Virus record (IMG/VR): IMGVR_UViG_3300011116_001197
Coordinates: 1 to 51,266 of that record
Reading direction: 5' to 3' (one strand)
DNA length: 51,266 nt
Origin: a virus
The translations under genes were made by a program, and so were the position numbers. Shown here piece after piece: positions 8,537 to 18,259 of this stretch (position 1 is the stretch's first letter; every line of letters begins with the position of its first letter). A model generated the notes under the pieces. It worked only from the letters and a program-made list of their open reading frames with translations, was not told where the DNA came from and ran no database searches.

Positions 8537-9748
8537 ATGACCACAAGACAAAACGTACCTTACATTGAAGGCAAAGAACAGCTACCAACAGGGTATGATA
8601 CACAAAACAATGACCCTTCCACCTTTTCTATTCCTCCTTGCGGAATAGAAGATGTAGACATGGCTGTTCATGCTTTGTTTGATACGGATATAAAGTTTCA
8701 TCCATATCAAGCAATGGTCGGTTCGCAAAAAGAAATCAATGTTAAGAAACCATTCGTGATCTTTGCAACAGGCGAAAGATTTGCAATGGCTAAAAGATTA
8801 AAACCATTCCGTGATAGAAATGGGTTTTTATTGCTTCCAGCTATCTCTATTCGCCGCACAGGCATTGAACAACAACATAACGATGTCTTTCAGGGCGAGT
8901 TAACAATTAAACGTAGGCTTGATGAATCAGATGTTGATTATCAACAACTAATCAATCGCTTTGCTTTTAAAAACATTCCTAATCCACCTGGAAGTTTAAG
9001 AGAAACAAAAGATATAAACTCTAAAGCTCCATCAATTCGTGAAGGAATGCTGTTGGATGATAGAGATCCTAGTCTCAATGGTAATCACGTATATGAAGTT
9101 ATAGCGATTCCCTTTCCTCAATTTTATACAGCAACCTATGAAGTTGTGTTTTGGACAACATATACACAGCACATGAACTATATGATTGAAACCTTGTTTG
9201 CAAGCCAGATTGTTCCCGGTAAAGGTTTTTATCTAAAGACAGAAAAAGGATATTGGTTTTCTGCGCTTGTTGATCCATCAATGAAAGCTCAGGATAACTT
9301 TGAGGATATTACTGAAGGCGAGAGAATAGTCAAATACAGTTTTGAATTAACAGTCCGTGGATTTTTGCTTGCTCCTCAAGGATTAGGACAACGTGTGCCA
9401 TTTAAACGTTACCTCTCTGCTGTAAACATTTCTTTTGAGACTATAGAAACACCCGGTACACCACTTAGTCAACCAGCAATAGATCGTTATAACGAAACAA
9501 AAAAAGAACCTACTAACACAAATCCATTCGTTCTTACAGATATAGAACAAGATCCTATAACACAAGAAAAACCAATCACGGATCAAAAAATCGTGTTTAG
9601 CAGAGAATACAGAGATCTAACAGGTCAGAAACGTACCAAGTACGTAACTCAGACTTCTAACAATCAAAAACGAGGAGAAACAGTTTACACGGCATCGGAT
9701 CAACAAGTTCTCCAACAGTTTTTTGCCGACAAAACAAAAGGCTATTAA
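8537..9748 (+). CDS. Tail terminator / sheath stabiliser, gp15-like
   Basis: 403 residues. Three landmarks resemble T4 gp15 in the same order: LLLPAISIRRTGIEQQHN (the LPRINL region), VIAIPFPQFYTATYEVVFW with TTYTQHMNYMIETLF (the YELSIFTRYEDDMFQIVEQIL region), and ERIVKYSFELTVRGFLLAP (the RIEWSLTFEVNGWMYPP region). gp15 caps the tail and binds the neck and the last sheath ring. The protein is longer than T4 gp15 (272 residues), with a polar C-terminal extension from about residue 290. It is directly upstream of the sheath genes. Confidence 0.7.
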   Translation: MTTRQNVPYIEGKEQLPTGYDTQNNDPSTFSIPPCGIEDVDMAVHALFDTDIKFHPYQAMVGSQKEINVKKPFVIFATGERFAMAKRLKPFRDRNGFLLLPAISIRRTGIEQQHNDVFQGELTIKRRLDESDVDYQQLINRFAFKNIPNPPGSLRETKDINSKAPSIREGMLLDDRDPSLNGNHVYEVIAIPFPQFYTATYEVVFWTTYTQHMNYMIETLFASQIVPGKGFYLKTEKGYWFSALVDPSMKAQDNFEDITEGERIVKYSFELTVRGFLLAPQGLGQRVPFKRYLSAVNISFETIETPGTPLSQPAIDRYNETKKEPTNTNPFVLTDIEQDPITQEKPITDQKIVFSREYRDLTGQKRTKYVTQTSNNQKRGETVYTASDQQVLQQFFADKTKGY

Positions 9749-9783
9749 GTAGCAGATATTCAGATTTCCTATGCCTTTAAAGT

Positions 9784-9793
9784 AAACCGGTTT
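9784..9793. other. 10-bp palindrome AAACCGGTTT
   Basis: A perfect palindrome between the gp15-like gene and the sheath promoter-like motif. It may be an operator or nothing; no second copy was noticed. Confidence 0.25.
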
Positions 9794-9800
9794 TTAATCT

Positions 9801-9808
9801 CTATTTAT
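9801..9808 (+). promoter_or_regulatory. Late-promoter-like octamer CTATTTAT (sheath 1)
   Basis: Exact motif match 37 nt before the sheath ATG, leaving room for the GCGAGG ribosome-binding site. Confidence 0.6.
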
Positions 9809-9845
9809 GCCGTAGACCTATAGCCCATAAAAGCGAGGATAAACT

Positions 9846-12800
9846 ATGCCAGAAACAGTATTAAAAGCCCCGAATTATTTTGATCGTGAAATTGATCTAA
9901 CAGAGAGAACAACGCCAGTAGGAGGCGTTCCAGCAACCGTCATTGGTGCGGCTGATAGAGGCCCAGCCTTCACTCCAGTAAGTGTTGGTAGTTTCACCGA
10001 TTTTGAAAACAAGTTTGGTACACTTGATCCAAAACTTGTTGGTCCATATGCAGTTCAAAAATACTTTGAAGCAAAAGGATCAGAGCTTGCTTCCGTAAAC
10101 TACATTCGTCTTCTTGGATGTGGCGCAAATGCTACAGATGCAGATATTTCTGCAACACAAACATTTGGAACCGTAAAAAATGCAGGTATGAAAATCAGCG
10201 GCAGCGGACTACCAATTTCTGCTGATGCCTCTGGTTCTCTTTCTGGAAGAGTACAGTTTCTTGTAGCCAAGCACTCGCTACGTGTAAATGAATCGTTTGG
10301 CTTCCCAGTTTTCTCGGAAAACAACAGCTACACAACCACAAACGATCATACTCCAAGCGCAGTTGATAACGATACAGTTAAACTTGTTCGTGCTGTGCTC
10401 TTTACTACACCAGATGCACGCTTCATGGTTGGTAGCGGCTCAACAAGTGAAGCAGCTTATGATGTAAATCAAATTCTTGCAGGAACAAACAACTTTGAAG
10501 CAGCATTCGTTGGAACAGAAGGAGCATTGCAAGGTAAGTTTAAACTTATTCTTTCTTCTTCTGATGGTGCAAGCTTTGCAAGCGACGACAGCGTTGCAGG
10601 CATCAAGGTTCTTACAGCATCTTTGAACCCAACAAGTGATCAATATGTTGGTAAGATTCTAAACACAAACCCAGAAAACTTTGCAGAAAAGAAACATCTT
10701 CTTTATCTTGATTATGCAGTTGACGATGAAGTAGCTACCCTTTCTTCAAGCTTGGCCGCAACTCATGAACCAACAGTTGCCATCCTTTCTGGTTCAAGCA
10801 ATGTTGCAACTACAGGCGTTACATTTGGTGAAGCATTTGGTTACTTCAACACACGCTACACAACTCCAAAAACACCATACTTCATATCCCAACCTTTCGG
10901 TGGATTTGAATATGATTTGTTCTACGTTGAAGCTCTAGATGATGGTGATTATGCAAACAACAAAATCAAAGTAAGCGTTGCAAACCTTCAAGCTTCTACA
11001 AATCCAAGTACAGTCATTGGAACCTTCTCAATCCAAGTTCGTGCTTTTGGTGATTCGGATGCAGAACCACAATTGCTAGAAGTATTCAACAATTTGTCTC
11101 TTGACCCAAACAGCGACAACTATGTTATCAAAGTTATTGGTGATAAAAAGACACGTTTTGACTTCGATCAACTAAATCCAACAGATCGTAGTTTGGTAGT
11201 CACAGGCAAATACGGAAATCGCAGCAAGTATATTCGTGTAATTCCAAGCACACAACTTGAATCCGGCGAAGTGCCAGAAAAAGCTCTTCCATTTGGTTTC
11301 CGTGGTCACCAAATGCTTTTGACCAACGTAAATCTTGCCGATACCGGAGTTGCACCAGCCCTTGCACATATTGCAGGTGTTTCTGCCAGCGCAGCAACAA
11401 ACGGTGCGCTTCTCTCAGGTTCAATCGTTCCACCTGTTCCATTCCGTTTTACTGTAACACGTAACCCACTTGCCACAGATAGCTCGGCTTCAGGGGCACC
11501 AGGAACACAAACCCTTACAGATGCTCGTCTATATTGGGGTGTCAAATTTGAACGTAACAACAATGACGTTCTTAACGTCAACGTCAACGTTGAACCAAAC
11601 TTGCTTGTTGAAAGCTTCACCAAGTTCTCTGGCATTGAGAAACTAAACGTCCTCACGGTTGGATCGGACTCTGACGTTCTCAACGACAACAAGTTTACTC
11701 TTGCAAAGGTGGCTTTGGGTACAACTACAGCCGTATATGATCTAACCAATTCGGTTGGAACATACATGAGAGAAGCAGCATATTTGCGTGACGCCGCTCT
11801 TAATCCTTCAACCTATGTTGCATCAAACTATGGTGACCGTGTAACATTTGCTTCGCTTCTAAACAGCGGCTCGGCAATCTTGTTCAACAACTTCTCGCCA
11901 TACGCTAAGTTCACAACCTTCTTGCAAGGCGGCTGGAATGGCGTAAACATATTCGACAAGGAAGCTGCACGCTTTACAGATCGTTCAACTTCTGTACGTC
12001 AAGGTGGAACAAAATACGGTCTTGCTCATCCAAATTATGTTTCCCCAGGCGCTAACGGTGTGAACTACACTGGTGCAGGTTCACTTGGAGCAGAAAACAG
12101 CAACGTTATTGCATATCGTACAGCAGTACAAATTGCTACAAACCCAAGCATTGCCAACAACAACATCTTGCTTATCCCCGGTCAACGTGATCCACTGGTA
12201 ACAGATTATGTTTTGGAAAAGAACTTGGAATACGCTCTTTCGTTCTACCCAATGGATATTGAATCGTTTGACAAGAACGGTATCACAAATGGTCGTATCT
12301 TTGATGGCGATACCGGCAGATTTGTTTCGATTCCACAAACAACAAACATCTTTGTTGCCCGTGCAGTAGACAACAACGCAGCCGCAGCTTACTTCCCAAA
12401 CATTGTAATCGACGATAGCGTGAACACTCGCCGTGTGACACTTCCAGCATCGGTTGCAGCACTATCTGCTCTTGCTTATAACGACCGTGTGAAGTTCCCA
12501 TGGTTTGCACCAGCAGGATTTGATCGTGGTTCGCTCTCCTTTGTTCAACTTACCTCGGTAAGAGTAAACCAAGCAGATCGTAATGCTCTTTACGATGCAA
12601 ACATTAACCCAATCGTTAAATTCCCTGGAGAGAACTACGTGTTCTTCTCACAAAACACCTTGCAACAAGCAAACAGTGCTCTAGAGTCTATCAACGTTAA
12701 ACGCATGTTGCTTGAAGTGAAACGTCAAATTGTTGCTATTGGCAACCGTATTCTCTTCGAACAAAACACACCAGATCTACGTGCTCGCTTTGTCAATGAA

Positions 12801-12998
12801 GCAGCTATCGTTCTTGCCGGTGTTCAACTCCGTCAAGGTATCGAGAAGTTCCTCGTTATCTGCGATCAACGTAACAACACATCGGAAGATGTTAATGGAA
12901 ACCGCATGAATGCACAAATTCGCATTCTTCCAACTAGAGCAATTGAATACATTGTAATGGACTTCATTGTTCTACCTAGCGGTGTTCAACTAGGCTGA
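9846..12998 (+). CDS. Tail sheath protein 1, gp18-like
   Basis: 1050 residues, against about 660 in T4. The N terminus APNYFDREIDLTERT, then ATVIGAADRGPAFTPVSVGS and FTDFENKFG is typical of contractile sheath proteins. The C-terminal core (from about residue 930) has INVKRMLLEVKRQIVAIGN, FLVICDQRNNT and AIEYIVMDFIVLP, the part that builds the sheath and is conserved across contractile tails. The extra length lies in the middle, presumably surface domains. It has a GCGAGG ribosome-binding site and is followed by a terminator, so it can be expressed separately from its paralogue at 13096. Confidence 0.92.
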   Translation: MPETVLKAPNYFDREIDLTERTTPVGGVPATVIGAADRGPAFTPVSVGSFTDFENKFGTLDPKLVGPYAVQKYFEAKGSELASVNYIRLLGCGANATDADISATQTFGTVKNAGMKISGSGLPISADASGSLSGRVQFLVAKHSLRVNESFGFPVFSENNSYTTTNDHTPSAVDNDTVKLVRAVLFTTPDARFMVGSGSTSEAAYDVNQILAGTNNFEAAFVGTEGALQGKFKLILSSSDGASFASDDSVAGIKVLTASLNPTSDQYVGKILNTNPENFAEKKHLLYLDYAVDDEVATLSSSLAATHEPTVAILSGSSNVATTGVTFGEAFGYFNTRYTTPKTPYFISQPFGGFEYDLFYVEALDDGDYANNKIKVSVANLQASTNPSTVIGTFSIQVRAFGDSDAEPQLLEVFNNLSLDPNSDNYVIKVIGDKKTRFDFDQLNPTDRSLVVTGKYGNRSKYIRVIPSTQLESGEVPEKALPFGFRGHQMLLTNVNLADTGVAPALAHIAGVSASAATNGALLSGSIVPPVPFRFTVTRNPLATDSSASGAPGTQTLTDARLYWGVKFERNNNDVLNVNVNVEPNLLVESFTKFSGIEKLNVLTVGSDSDVLNDNKFTLAKVALGTTTAVYDLTNSVGTYMREAAYLRDAALNPSTYVASNYGDRVTFASLLNSGSAILFNNFSPYAKFTTFLQGGWNGVNIFDKEAARFTDRSTSVRQGGTKYGLAHPNYVSPGANGVNYTGAGSLGAENSNVIAYRTAVQIATNPSIANNNILLIPGQRDPLVTDYVLEKNLEYALSFYPMDIESFDKNGITNGRIFDGDTGRFVSIPQTTNIFVARAVDNNAAAAYFPNIVIDDSVNTRRVTLPASVAALSALAYNDRVKFPWFAPAGFDRGSLSFVQLTSVRVNQADRNALYDANINPIVKFPGENYVFFSQNTLQQANSALESINVKRMLLEVKRQIVAIGNRILFEQNTPDLRARFVNEAAIVLAGVQLRQGIEKFLVICDQRNNTSEDVNGNRMNAQIRILPTRAIEYIVMDFIVLPSGVQLG

Positions 12999-13024
12999 AA
13001 CCACTCTTAACTTAAGAGGAAAGA

Positions 13025-13056
13025 AAACTGCTGCTGAAAGGCAGCAGTTTTTTTTT
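13025..13056 (+). terminator. Rho-independent terminator between the two sheath genes
   Basis: CTGCTGC (13028-13034) pairs with GCAGCAG (13041-13047) across a TGAAAG loop, followed by nine T residues; flanking A/T pairs extend the stem. Confidence 0.9.
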
Positions 13057-13062
13057 ATTCCG

Positions 13063-13070
13063 CTATTTAT
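13063..13070 (+). promoter_or_regulatory. Late-promoter-like octamer CTATTTAT (sheath 2)
   Basis: Exact match, immediately after the terminator and 25 nt before the second sheath ATG, with TTAGGAG as ribosome-binding site. The terminator-promoter pair makes a separate transcription unit likely. Confidence 0.6.
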
Positions 13071-13095
13071 GGATAACGTTTAGGAGATTAACAAA

Positions 13096-16000
13096 ATGGC
13101 AAACGTATTCAGAAGTGCTGGCGTTATAGCAAACGAAATCGACATCAGCGGTCAAACAATCAACCTCACACCAACAGGCATTCCTGCTTGTGTGATTTCA
13201 CCAACAGTTCAAGGCCCTGCCTTTGTTCCAGTTTTCACAACAACATTGTCGCAATGGGCAAATATTTTTGGTGGAATAAATGCAAACACTCCACTAGGCT
13301 TTTTATCAGCCCGTGAATGGTTTGGTAACACATCAACACCACTTGTTCAAGTACGTGTTCTTGGAGCTGGTGATGGCTCTGCTAAGCAATCAAATGGAAC
13401 TGTTACATCTGCTGGTTTCGTTGTGGGTGCCAAGCAACCACAAGGCGAAGGCAACCTCGGAAACAACTCATATGCAACGGTAGGTTCCGTCACAGGTTCG
13501 GCGTATGTTCTTGGTTGTTTCATGAGTCAATCGGTTGGTTCAACTGTTTTCTCTGATGCTGGACTCCAAAGCTCAACTGCTGCTACTCCAATTGTTCGTG
13601 GTGTTTTGTTTGCTCCTTCTGGTGTTGTGCTCCGTCTCTCCTCGGCAGCAGCGCCTTCAGCAGCACCAGCATCTTCGTTTATCGCATCCGAATCAAGTTT
13701 CAGTGGTGCATTCACAGGCTCTGTAGAACTTGCAGGTGGTCAGCAAAACTTTGTTATGATTCTTAACGGCCACAAAGGTCTAGATCTCAAATATCCAAAC
13801 GTTTTGACCGCAAGCTTTGACCCACAAGCAATCAACTACTTTGCTTCTGTACTCAACACAGATCCACTAAAAACAGAACAAGCTGGCCACTTGCTTTATA
13901 GCAACTTTGATCTCTTCTCAGCCATGGCTGTTCCAACCGGTTCCGGTATCGTTGTTGCAGAAAGCGGCTCTGCATTTGGAACCGCTCAAAACATCGCATT
14001 CTTGGTTCCAAGCTCCGGTTCTGCTGCAACCCATACTTCCAACAAGTTCTCAACAACAACTCCAAACATGGAAAACTTTGGAACACGTTACGAACATGCA
14101 TTCTCTTCATGGGTTATCTCGCAAAACTTCGGTGGAACTTACTACAACCTTTTCCGTTTCCATCACCTTTCAGATGGTGAAAGCAGCAACGGAAGTGTCA
14201 AACTCTCTGTTTTAAACATTCGCCCAGGAATTCCAACACAACCATACGGAACATTTGATGTTCTTGTTCGTCGTTTTGATGACCGTGATGAAGTTGGTGC
14301 TCTTGTAATTCTGGAATCGTTTACAAACTTGACACTTGACCCATCCAGCCCAAATTACATTGCAAAACGTATCGGTACACAAACCACATTCTTTAACTTT
14401 GATACCGATTCACAGTCACAAAAAGTTACAACAGTTGGTGATTATCCAAACCAATCACGTTATGTACGTGTGGAAGTAATGCCAGAAGTTGATTCGGGTG
14501 AACTTGATGCTTCAATCGTACCATTCGGTTTCCGTGGTCCACAACACCTTGTAACAGGTGGTTCAAGCTCACTTTACAACATCAAACAAGGTGACTTGCT
14601 TGATCCTGCCTTCCCATACTTCGCAGCAGCCGCTGGAGACGTTCCTCTATACAATGCTGCACAACCACCTGTTCCAATGCGCCTAAGTCTTAAAAAAGCA
14701 GCAGCAAGCTCTGGTGTGGATACAAACTTCTACTGGGGTGTTCACTTCCAAAACGAAACAAGTGTAGCAGATCCAAATGGTAGCACAATTTATAACCCAA
14801 GCTTTGATGGTTTTACCAAATATTATCCAGACCTTGGTGCAGCGGGTGAAGTAAAATTTGCTGTATACGATAATCATGGTATAGCAGCTACAGCAGATAG
14901 CGGCATTCTTGATAGCGACAAGTTCAACAACAACCTCTTCTGTCTTGACAAAGTTCGTATTGTAACAGGAAGCACAGGACTTCCAGATACCTCGGTAACT
15001 GGTCTTCTTAACTGGTCTTATGTTCGTGCCGGTGGAATTACACCAAGTTCAGCAGGTAGAGCACTACAACCAAGCGACCTAACAGGAAACGCTTCCGTAC
15101 AAGCTCTTGCTAAATTCTCGTTCTACCTTGAACGTGGATTTGATGGTGTGCGTGTGTTTGATACCAACACTCGTTACCTAACAAACACTGCCGTTGCTCA
15201 AGAACTTTTGTTCACAAGCCGTGGTCTTACCGCTGGTCCAACCGTAGCAAGCTACATGACTTCACTTGGAATAATTTCGGATGTGAACGATGTAAGCATC
15301 CAACTTCTAACTGTTCCAGGTATCCGTGATCGTTATATAACAGATGCTGCAATCACTGCCGTTGAACAAGATCGTTTTGATTGCTTCTACATCATGGACC
15401 CAGAACAATGCGACACAGGTGGTTTGATCCTCACAGGTTCAGCAGTTGACGGTATCAGCGTAACACAAACCTCGCAAAACTTTGTGAGCCGTGCTGTTAA
15501 CAGTTCGTTTGCTGCGACCTACTTCCCAGACGTAAACATTCGTCTAGACAACGGTGTAACTTACCGTGTTCCACCATCTGTTGCAGTTCTTGGTGCATAT
15601 GCTAAGAATGATACAGTTGGCCAACCATTCAACGCACCAGCAGGCTACAACCGTGGCACACTAAGCAACGTAACTGATTTCGGTATTCGTCTTAACAAAG
15701 AACAAACCGATTCACTTTACGTCGCACGTATCAACCCACTTCTTTCGAAGCAAGGAGTTGGCCCAGTTGTTTGGGGTCAAAAGACTCTTCTCAACAAAGA
15801 TAGCTTGCTCAACCGTGTCAACGTAAGAAGACTCTTGATTGCAATTCGTCGTGAAGTTCGTCAAGTCGCAAACCAATTCCTCTTCGAACCAGCACAAGCT
15901 TCAACACTTGCTTCGTTTAACGCAGCAGTTCAACCAATCATGGCACGTTATCAAGCCCGTGGTGGTGTAGAGAAATACAAGGTTATAATTGACTCAACAA

Positions 16001-16128
16001 CCACAACACAAGCAGATCTTGATAACAAAACAATTCGTGGCAAGATCTTCCTTATCCCAACAACCTCGTTGGAATTCTTGTCCATCGACTTCGTGGTAAC
16101 AAACCGCAATAACTTTGTGGGTGGTTGA
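13096..16128 (+). CDS. Tail sheath protein 2, gp18-like paralogue
   Basis: 1010 residues, paralogous to the preceding gene over its whole length. The N-terminal landmark QGPAFVPVFTTTLSQW matches RGPAFTPVSVGSFTDF of sheath 1; SGELDASIVPFGFRGPQ matches SGEVPEKALPFGFRGHQ; and the C-terminal block LLNRVNVRRLLIAIRREVRQ, then SLEFLSIDFVV, is shared. The middle regions differ greatly. Both copies keep the conserved sheath core, so both could enter the contractile tail as alternating or regional subunits. It has its own promoter-like motif and ribosome-binding site. Confidence 0.92.
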   Translation: MANVFRSAGVIANEIDISGQTINLTPTGIPACVISPTVQGPAFVPVFTTTLSQWANIFGGINANTPLGFLSAREWFGNTSTPLVQVRVLGAGDGSAKQSNGTVTSAGFVVGAKQPQGEGNLGNNSYATVGSVTGSAYVLGCFMSQSVGSTVFSDAGLQSSTAATPIVRGVLFAPSGVVLRLSSAAAPSAAPASSFIASESSFSGAFTGSVELAGGQQNFVMILNGHKGLDLKYPNVLTASFDPQAINYFASVLNTDPLKTEQAGHLLYSNFDLFSAMAVPTGSGIVVAESGSAFGTAQNIAFLVPSSGSAATHTSNKFSTTTPNMENFGTRYEHAFSSWVISQNFGGTYYNLFRFHHLSDGESSNGSVKLSVLNIRPGIPTQPYGTFDVLVRRFDDRDEVGALVILESFTNLTLDPSSPNYIAKRIGTQTTFFNFDTDSQSQKVTTVGDYPNQSRYVRVEVMPEVDSGELDASIVPFGFRGPQHLVTGGSSSLYNIKQGDLLDPAFPYFAAAAGDVPLYNAAQPPVPMRLSLKKAAASSGVDTNFYWGVHFQNETSVADPNGSTIYNPSFDGFTKYYPDLGAAGEVKFAVYDNHGIAATADSGILDSDKFNNNLFCLDKVRIVTGSTGLPDTSVTGLLNWSYVRAGGITPSSAGRALQPSDLTGNASVQALAKFSFYLERGFDGVRVFDTNTRYLTNTAVAQELLFTSRGLTAGPTVASYMTSLGIISDVNDVSIQLLTVPGIRDRYITDAAITAVEQDRFDCFYIMDPEQCDTGGLILTGSAVDGISVTQTSQNFVSRAVNSSFAATYFPDVNIRLDNGVTYRVPPSVAVLGAYAKNDTVGQPFNAPAGYNRGTLSNVTDFGIRLNKEQTDSLYVARINPLLSKQGVGPVVWGQKTLLNKDSLLNRVNVRRLLIAIRREVRQVANQFLFEPAQASTLASFNAAVQPIMARYQARGGVEKYKVIIDSTTTTQADLDNKTIRGKIFLIPTTSLEFLSIDFVVTNRNNFVGG

Positions 16129-16194
16129 GCGGGTTCTCACAAAGAAATATAAACAAGTTAATATTTACAAATAGAGTTTACAGGAGAATTCAAA

Positions 16195-16686
16195 ATGGCC
16201 CAGACACTATCAGTACCTGAAATGCTTCCGGCGAAGTTTACGCCCACAATGAAGCGTCACTTTATCTTCGCTATTGAAGGTATTGACGCATTCCTAATCA
16301 AGACAGCAGCCCGTCCAGAAATTTCAACAGAAGAAGTTACGATCAACTGGATGAACGCAACACGTTATGTCGCAGGTAAAACAACCTTCGGCACACTTGC
16401 TTGCACCCTCCACGATCCAATTGCTCCTTCGGGCGCACAGCAAGTAATGGAATGGATTCGTCTTTGCTACGAATCTGTGTCAGGTCGTGCCGGTTACCCA
16501 GACTTTTACAAGCGTGACATTCAACTCAAGCTTGTAGATCCAGTTGGTACAGTAATCCAACTTTGGGATATCAAGGGTGCATTCTGCACAACCGCTGGCT
16601 TCGGTGATCTTTCATATGAAGACGGTTCGGCAATGAACGAAATTTCTCTTACAATCCGTTTTGATAACTGCGTCATGCAATATTGA
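16195..16686 (+). CDS. Tail tube protein, gp19-like
   Basis: 163 residues, the usual size for T4-type tube proteins. It begins MAQTLSVPEMLPAKFTPTMK and carries HFIFAIEGIDAFLIKTAARP, STEEVTINWMNATRYVAG and a C-terminal SAMNEISLTIRFDNCVMQY; the strand pattern and the position directly after the sheath genes identify the tube. It polymerises inside the sheath to form the DNA channel. The ribosome-binding site CAGGAG is strong, and an imperfect promoter-like sequence (ATATTTAC, 16161-16168) lies upstream. Confidence 0.88.
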   Translation: MAQTLSVPEMLPAKFTPTMKRHFIFAIEGIDAFLIKTAARPEISTEEVTINWMNATRYVAGKTTFGTLACTLHDPIAPSGAQQVMEWIRLCYESVSGRAGYPDFYKRDIQLKLVDPVGTVIQLWDIKGAFCTTAGFGDLSYEDGSAMNEISLTIRFDNCVMQY

Positions 16687-16710
16687 CAGCAAGTTTTTCA
16701 AAAAATCCTT

Positions 16711-16718
16711 TACTTATT
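16711..16718 (+). promoter_or_regulatory. Late-promoter-like octamer TACTTATT
   Basis: Motif match 25 nt before the ATG at 16744. Confidence 0.4.
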
Positions 16719-16736
16719 TCCTCTTAAAAAATATCA

Positions 16737-16762
16737 TGGTGTTATGGACAATCATAACACCA
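16737..16762 (+). promoter_or_regulatory. Hairpin enclosing the start codon at 16744
   Basis: TGGTGTTATG and CATAACACCA form a perfect 10-bp stem with a 6-nt loop. The ATG lies in the 5' arm and no clear Shine-Dalgarno precedes it, so the structure may limit translation. Confidence 0.6.
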
Positions 16763-17082
16763 GTGATTCTTCTGAAGAAATCTCGCTCCACAGTTATAAC
16801 TGGGATAACTTTTCTTTCTTTGATACCACAAAGCACAAGATCCATTTGTTTTTTACATGGATGTTTTGTAGACTTTTTGGAATCCACGATTGGAATGTTT
16901 TGATCACTCCATGGGCATTCTCAGATATCAAAACTCTACAGGATTTCCAAAAGCATCGGGCTAATAAGTTTAAGTGTTCTTGTTGTGGTCTTGTAAAGCA
17001 TTACAACGAAGTAACTCTAAATGCGGCAGAAAAAATTGGTTATAACTTCCATACACGACGATATTTTAAAACCAACACATAA
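16744..17082 (+). CDS. Hypothetical protein with CxCC cysteine cluster
   Basis: 112 residues, not recognised. An aromatic N-terminal half (FFTWMFCRLFGIHDWNVLI) is followed by KFKCSCCGLVKHYNEV, a zinc-knuckle-like cysteine cluster, and a basic aromatic C terminus (YNFHTRRYFKTNT). A single CxCC is not a complete four-ligand zinc site unless the earlier Cys or nearby His contributes. It lies between the tube gene and 17124, with its own promoter-like octamer and its start codon inside a hairpin. Confidence 0.55.
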   Translation: MDNHNTSDSSEEISLHSYNWDNFSFFDTTKHKIHLFFTWMFCRLFGIHDWNVLITPWAFSDIKTLQDFQKHRANKFKCSCCGLVKHYNEVTLNAAEKIGYNFHTRRYFKTNT

Positions 17083-17099
17083 AAACAAACAGAAGGGTG

Positions 17100-17107
17100 T
17101 ATTTATT
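17100..17107 (+). promoter_or_regulatory. Late-promoter-like octamer TATTTATT
   Basis: Motif match 16 nt before the ATG at 17124, with ACGAGG as ribosome-binding site. Confidence 0.5.
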
Positions 17108-17123
17108 TACCAACGAGGTTTAA

Positions 17124-18170
17124 ATGAATACATCGATGAAATCACAAGTTAGAGCAGCCCGTAAAGCTCGCTTGCAAGAGCTTAACAGCTTGATTGTAGA
17201 AGCAAAAAAAGTTTGTTTCCTCAAAGAAAACAAACATCTCCCATCTTATCAAAAAAAAGCAAGACACTTCATTAGCGAATATCATCGTCTTGTTGGAGCC
17301 TATGGTGCTCTTTTGATGTTGGAATTTTATGAAAAGGGAACAAAAGAAACCCTTGCTATTTTAAAAACAATCGAACAAAACAACGCTGACAACGAGATTG
17401 GTAGATTCCTTGGAACCCTAAACATGGGTGATCTCGTCGCTGCTATGGACGCAATTTCAGGTGAAGAGACTGCTGCAACAACGGCTGCTGGTGGTTTTAA
17501 GGCTGGGAAAAACACCGCTCATGCTGGTTATGGTTCAGGTGGTTATGGTGCTGTTGGCAGTGGCGGCACTTATGGCACTATGGAAGAAGATCTTTCAGAA
17601 GATATTATTCGTGAAGGCTTGTTTGGTTTTGGTAACAAAAAAGTAGAAGAACCATATTATCCACAAGCAAACGTTGTTCGTGATGCTTCTGGCAAAAAAG
17701 TTGGACAACTTACTCCTGCCATGCAAACCTCAAAAGGTCGTGCATCAGAATTGACAAAAAACAGAGAAGAACTGGTTGACGAATATCAAAAAGAAATGCC
17801 AAAAGTTATAAGCTTTATTAATGCTTATCTCGGCCTTTTTAGCGACGAAAACAAAGCAAAACTTAAAGCCCCCAAAGGTTTCTTTGGTACAAGTCCTGCT
17901 GCGGGATTGGCTCAAAAAGAATTTGCTAAAGTCCCAGGATTTAATGCAAAAAGACTTGCTTCTGAAGTAACAGAAGATCCAGATCTGGTTGACAATAATA
18001 TTGGAATGGCAACTAATCCAAGTAATTTCGAAGCTTTGACTTCTCTTGAAGACACTATGCAAAAAGTTCAAGGCAGAGCTCTAAAGAGCTTTGGCTCTCG
18101 TGTTGTTGACATGTTTTCATCCATTGGTGGCAACCCAAGTCGTATGAACACCATGTTCTCCAGAAGATAA
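17124..18170 (+). CDS. Hypothetical virion-type protein with LIVE-A leader
   Basis: 348 residues, no family recognised. The N terminus is a basic helix (SQVRAARKARLQELNSLIVE-A) ending in a possible prohead protease site. A Gly/Ala/Tyr-rich low-complexity linker spans about residues 115-155, after which EDIIRE-GLFGFG offers a second [LI]-x-E-G site. The remainder is a charged helical domain ending GGNPSRMNTMFSRR. Two cleavage-like sites flanking a flexible linker suggest a processed internal head protein, but this is inference. It follows the tail tube gene with its own promoter-like element. Confidence 0.55.
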   Translation: MNTSMKSQVRAARKARLQELNSLIVEAKKVCFLKENKHLPSYQKKARHFISEYHRLVGAYGALLMLEFYEKGTKETLAILKTIEQNNADNEIGRFLGTLNMGDLVAAMDAISGEETAATTAAGGFKAGKNTAHAGYGSGGYGAVGSGGTYGTMEEDLSEDIIREGLFGFGNKKVEEPYYPQANVVRDASGKKVGQLTPAMQTSKGRASELTKNREELVDEYQKEMPKVISFINAYLGLFSDENKAKLKAPKGFFGTSPAAGLAQKEFAKVPGFNAKRLASEVTEDPDLVDNNIGMATNPSNFEALTSLEDTMQKVQGRALKSFGSRVVDMFSSIGGNPSRMNTMFSRR

Positions 18171-18214
18171 TAATCTAAATTTAGCCACTTAATACCAAAA
18201 AATATCTCTTTATA

Positions 18215-18246
18215 TTCCTCCCCATGTGTGTTATCCTGGGGAGGAA
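18215..18246 (+). promoter_or_regulatory. Hairpin before the HDAC-like gene
   Basis: TTCCTCCCCA and TGGGGAGGAA form a perfect 10-bp stem with a 12-nt loop. Its 3' arm holds a strong GGGGAGGA sequence, and AGAGAGG follows before the ATG at 18260. It may end the upstream transcript and/or modulate translation. Confidence 0.6.
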
Positions 18247-18259
18247 AGAGAGGTTTTAC

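Noticed and set aside
11306-11767. 153-residue ORF antisense to sheath 1
   Set aside because: Lies fully within a well-supported gene in the opposite frame and has no recognisable features.
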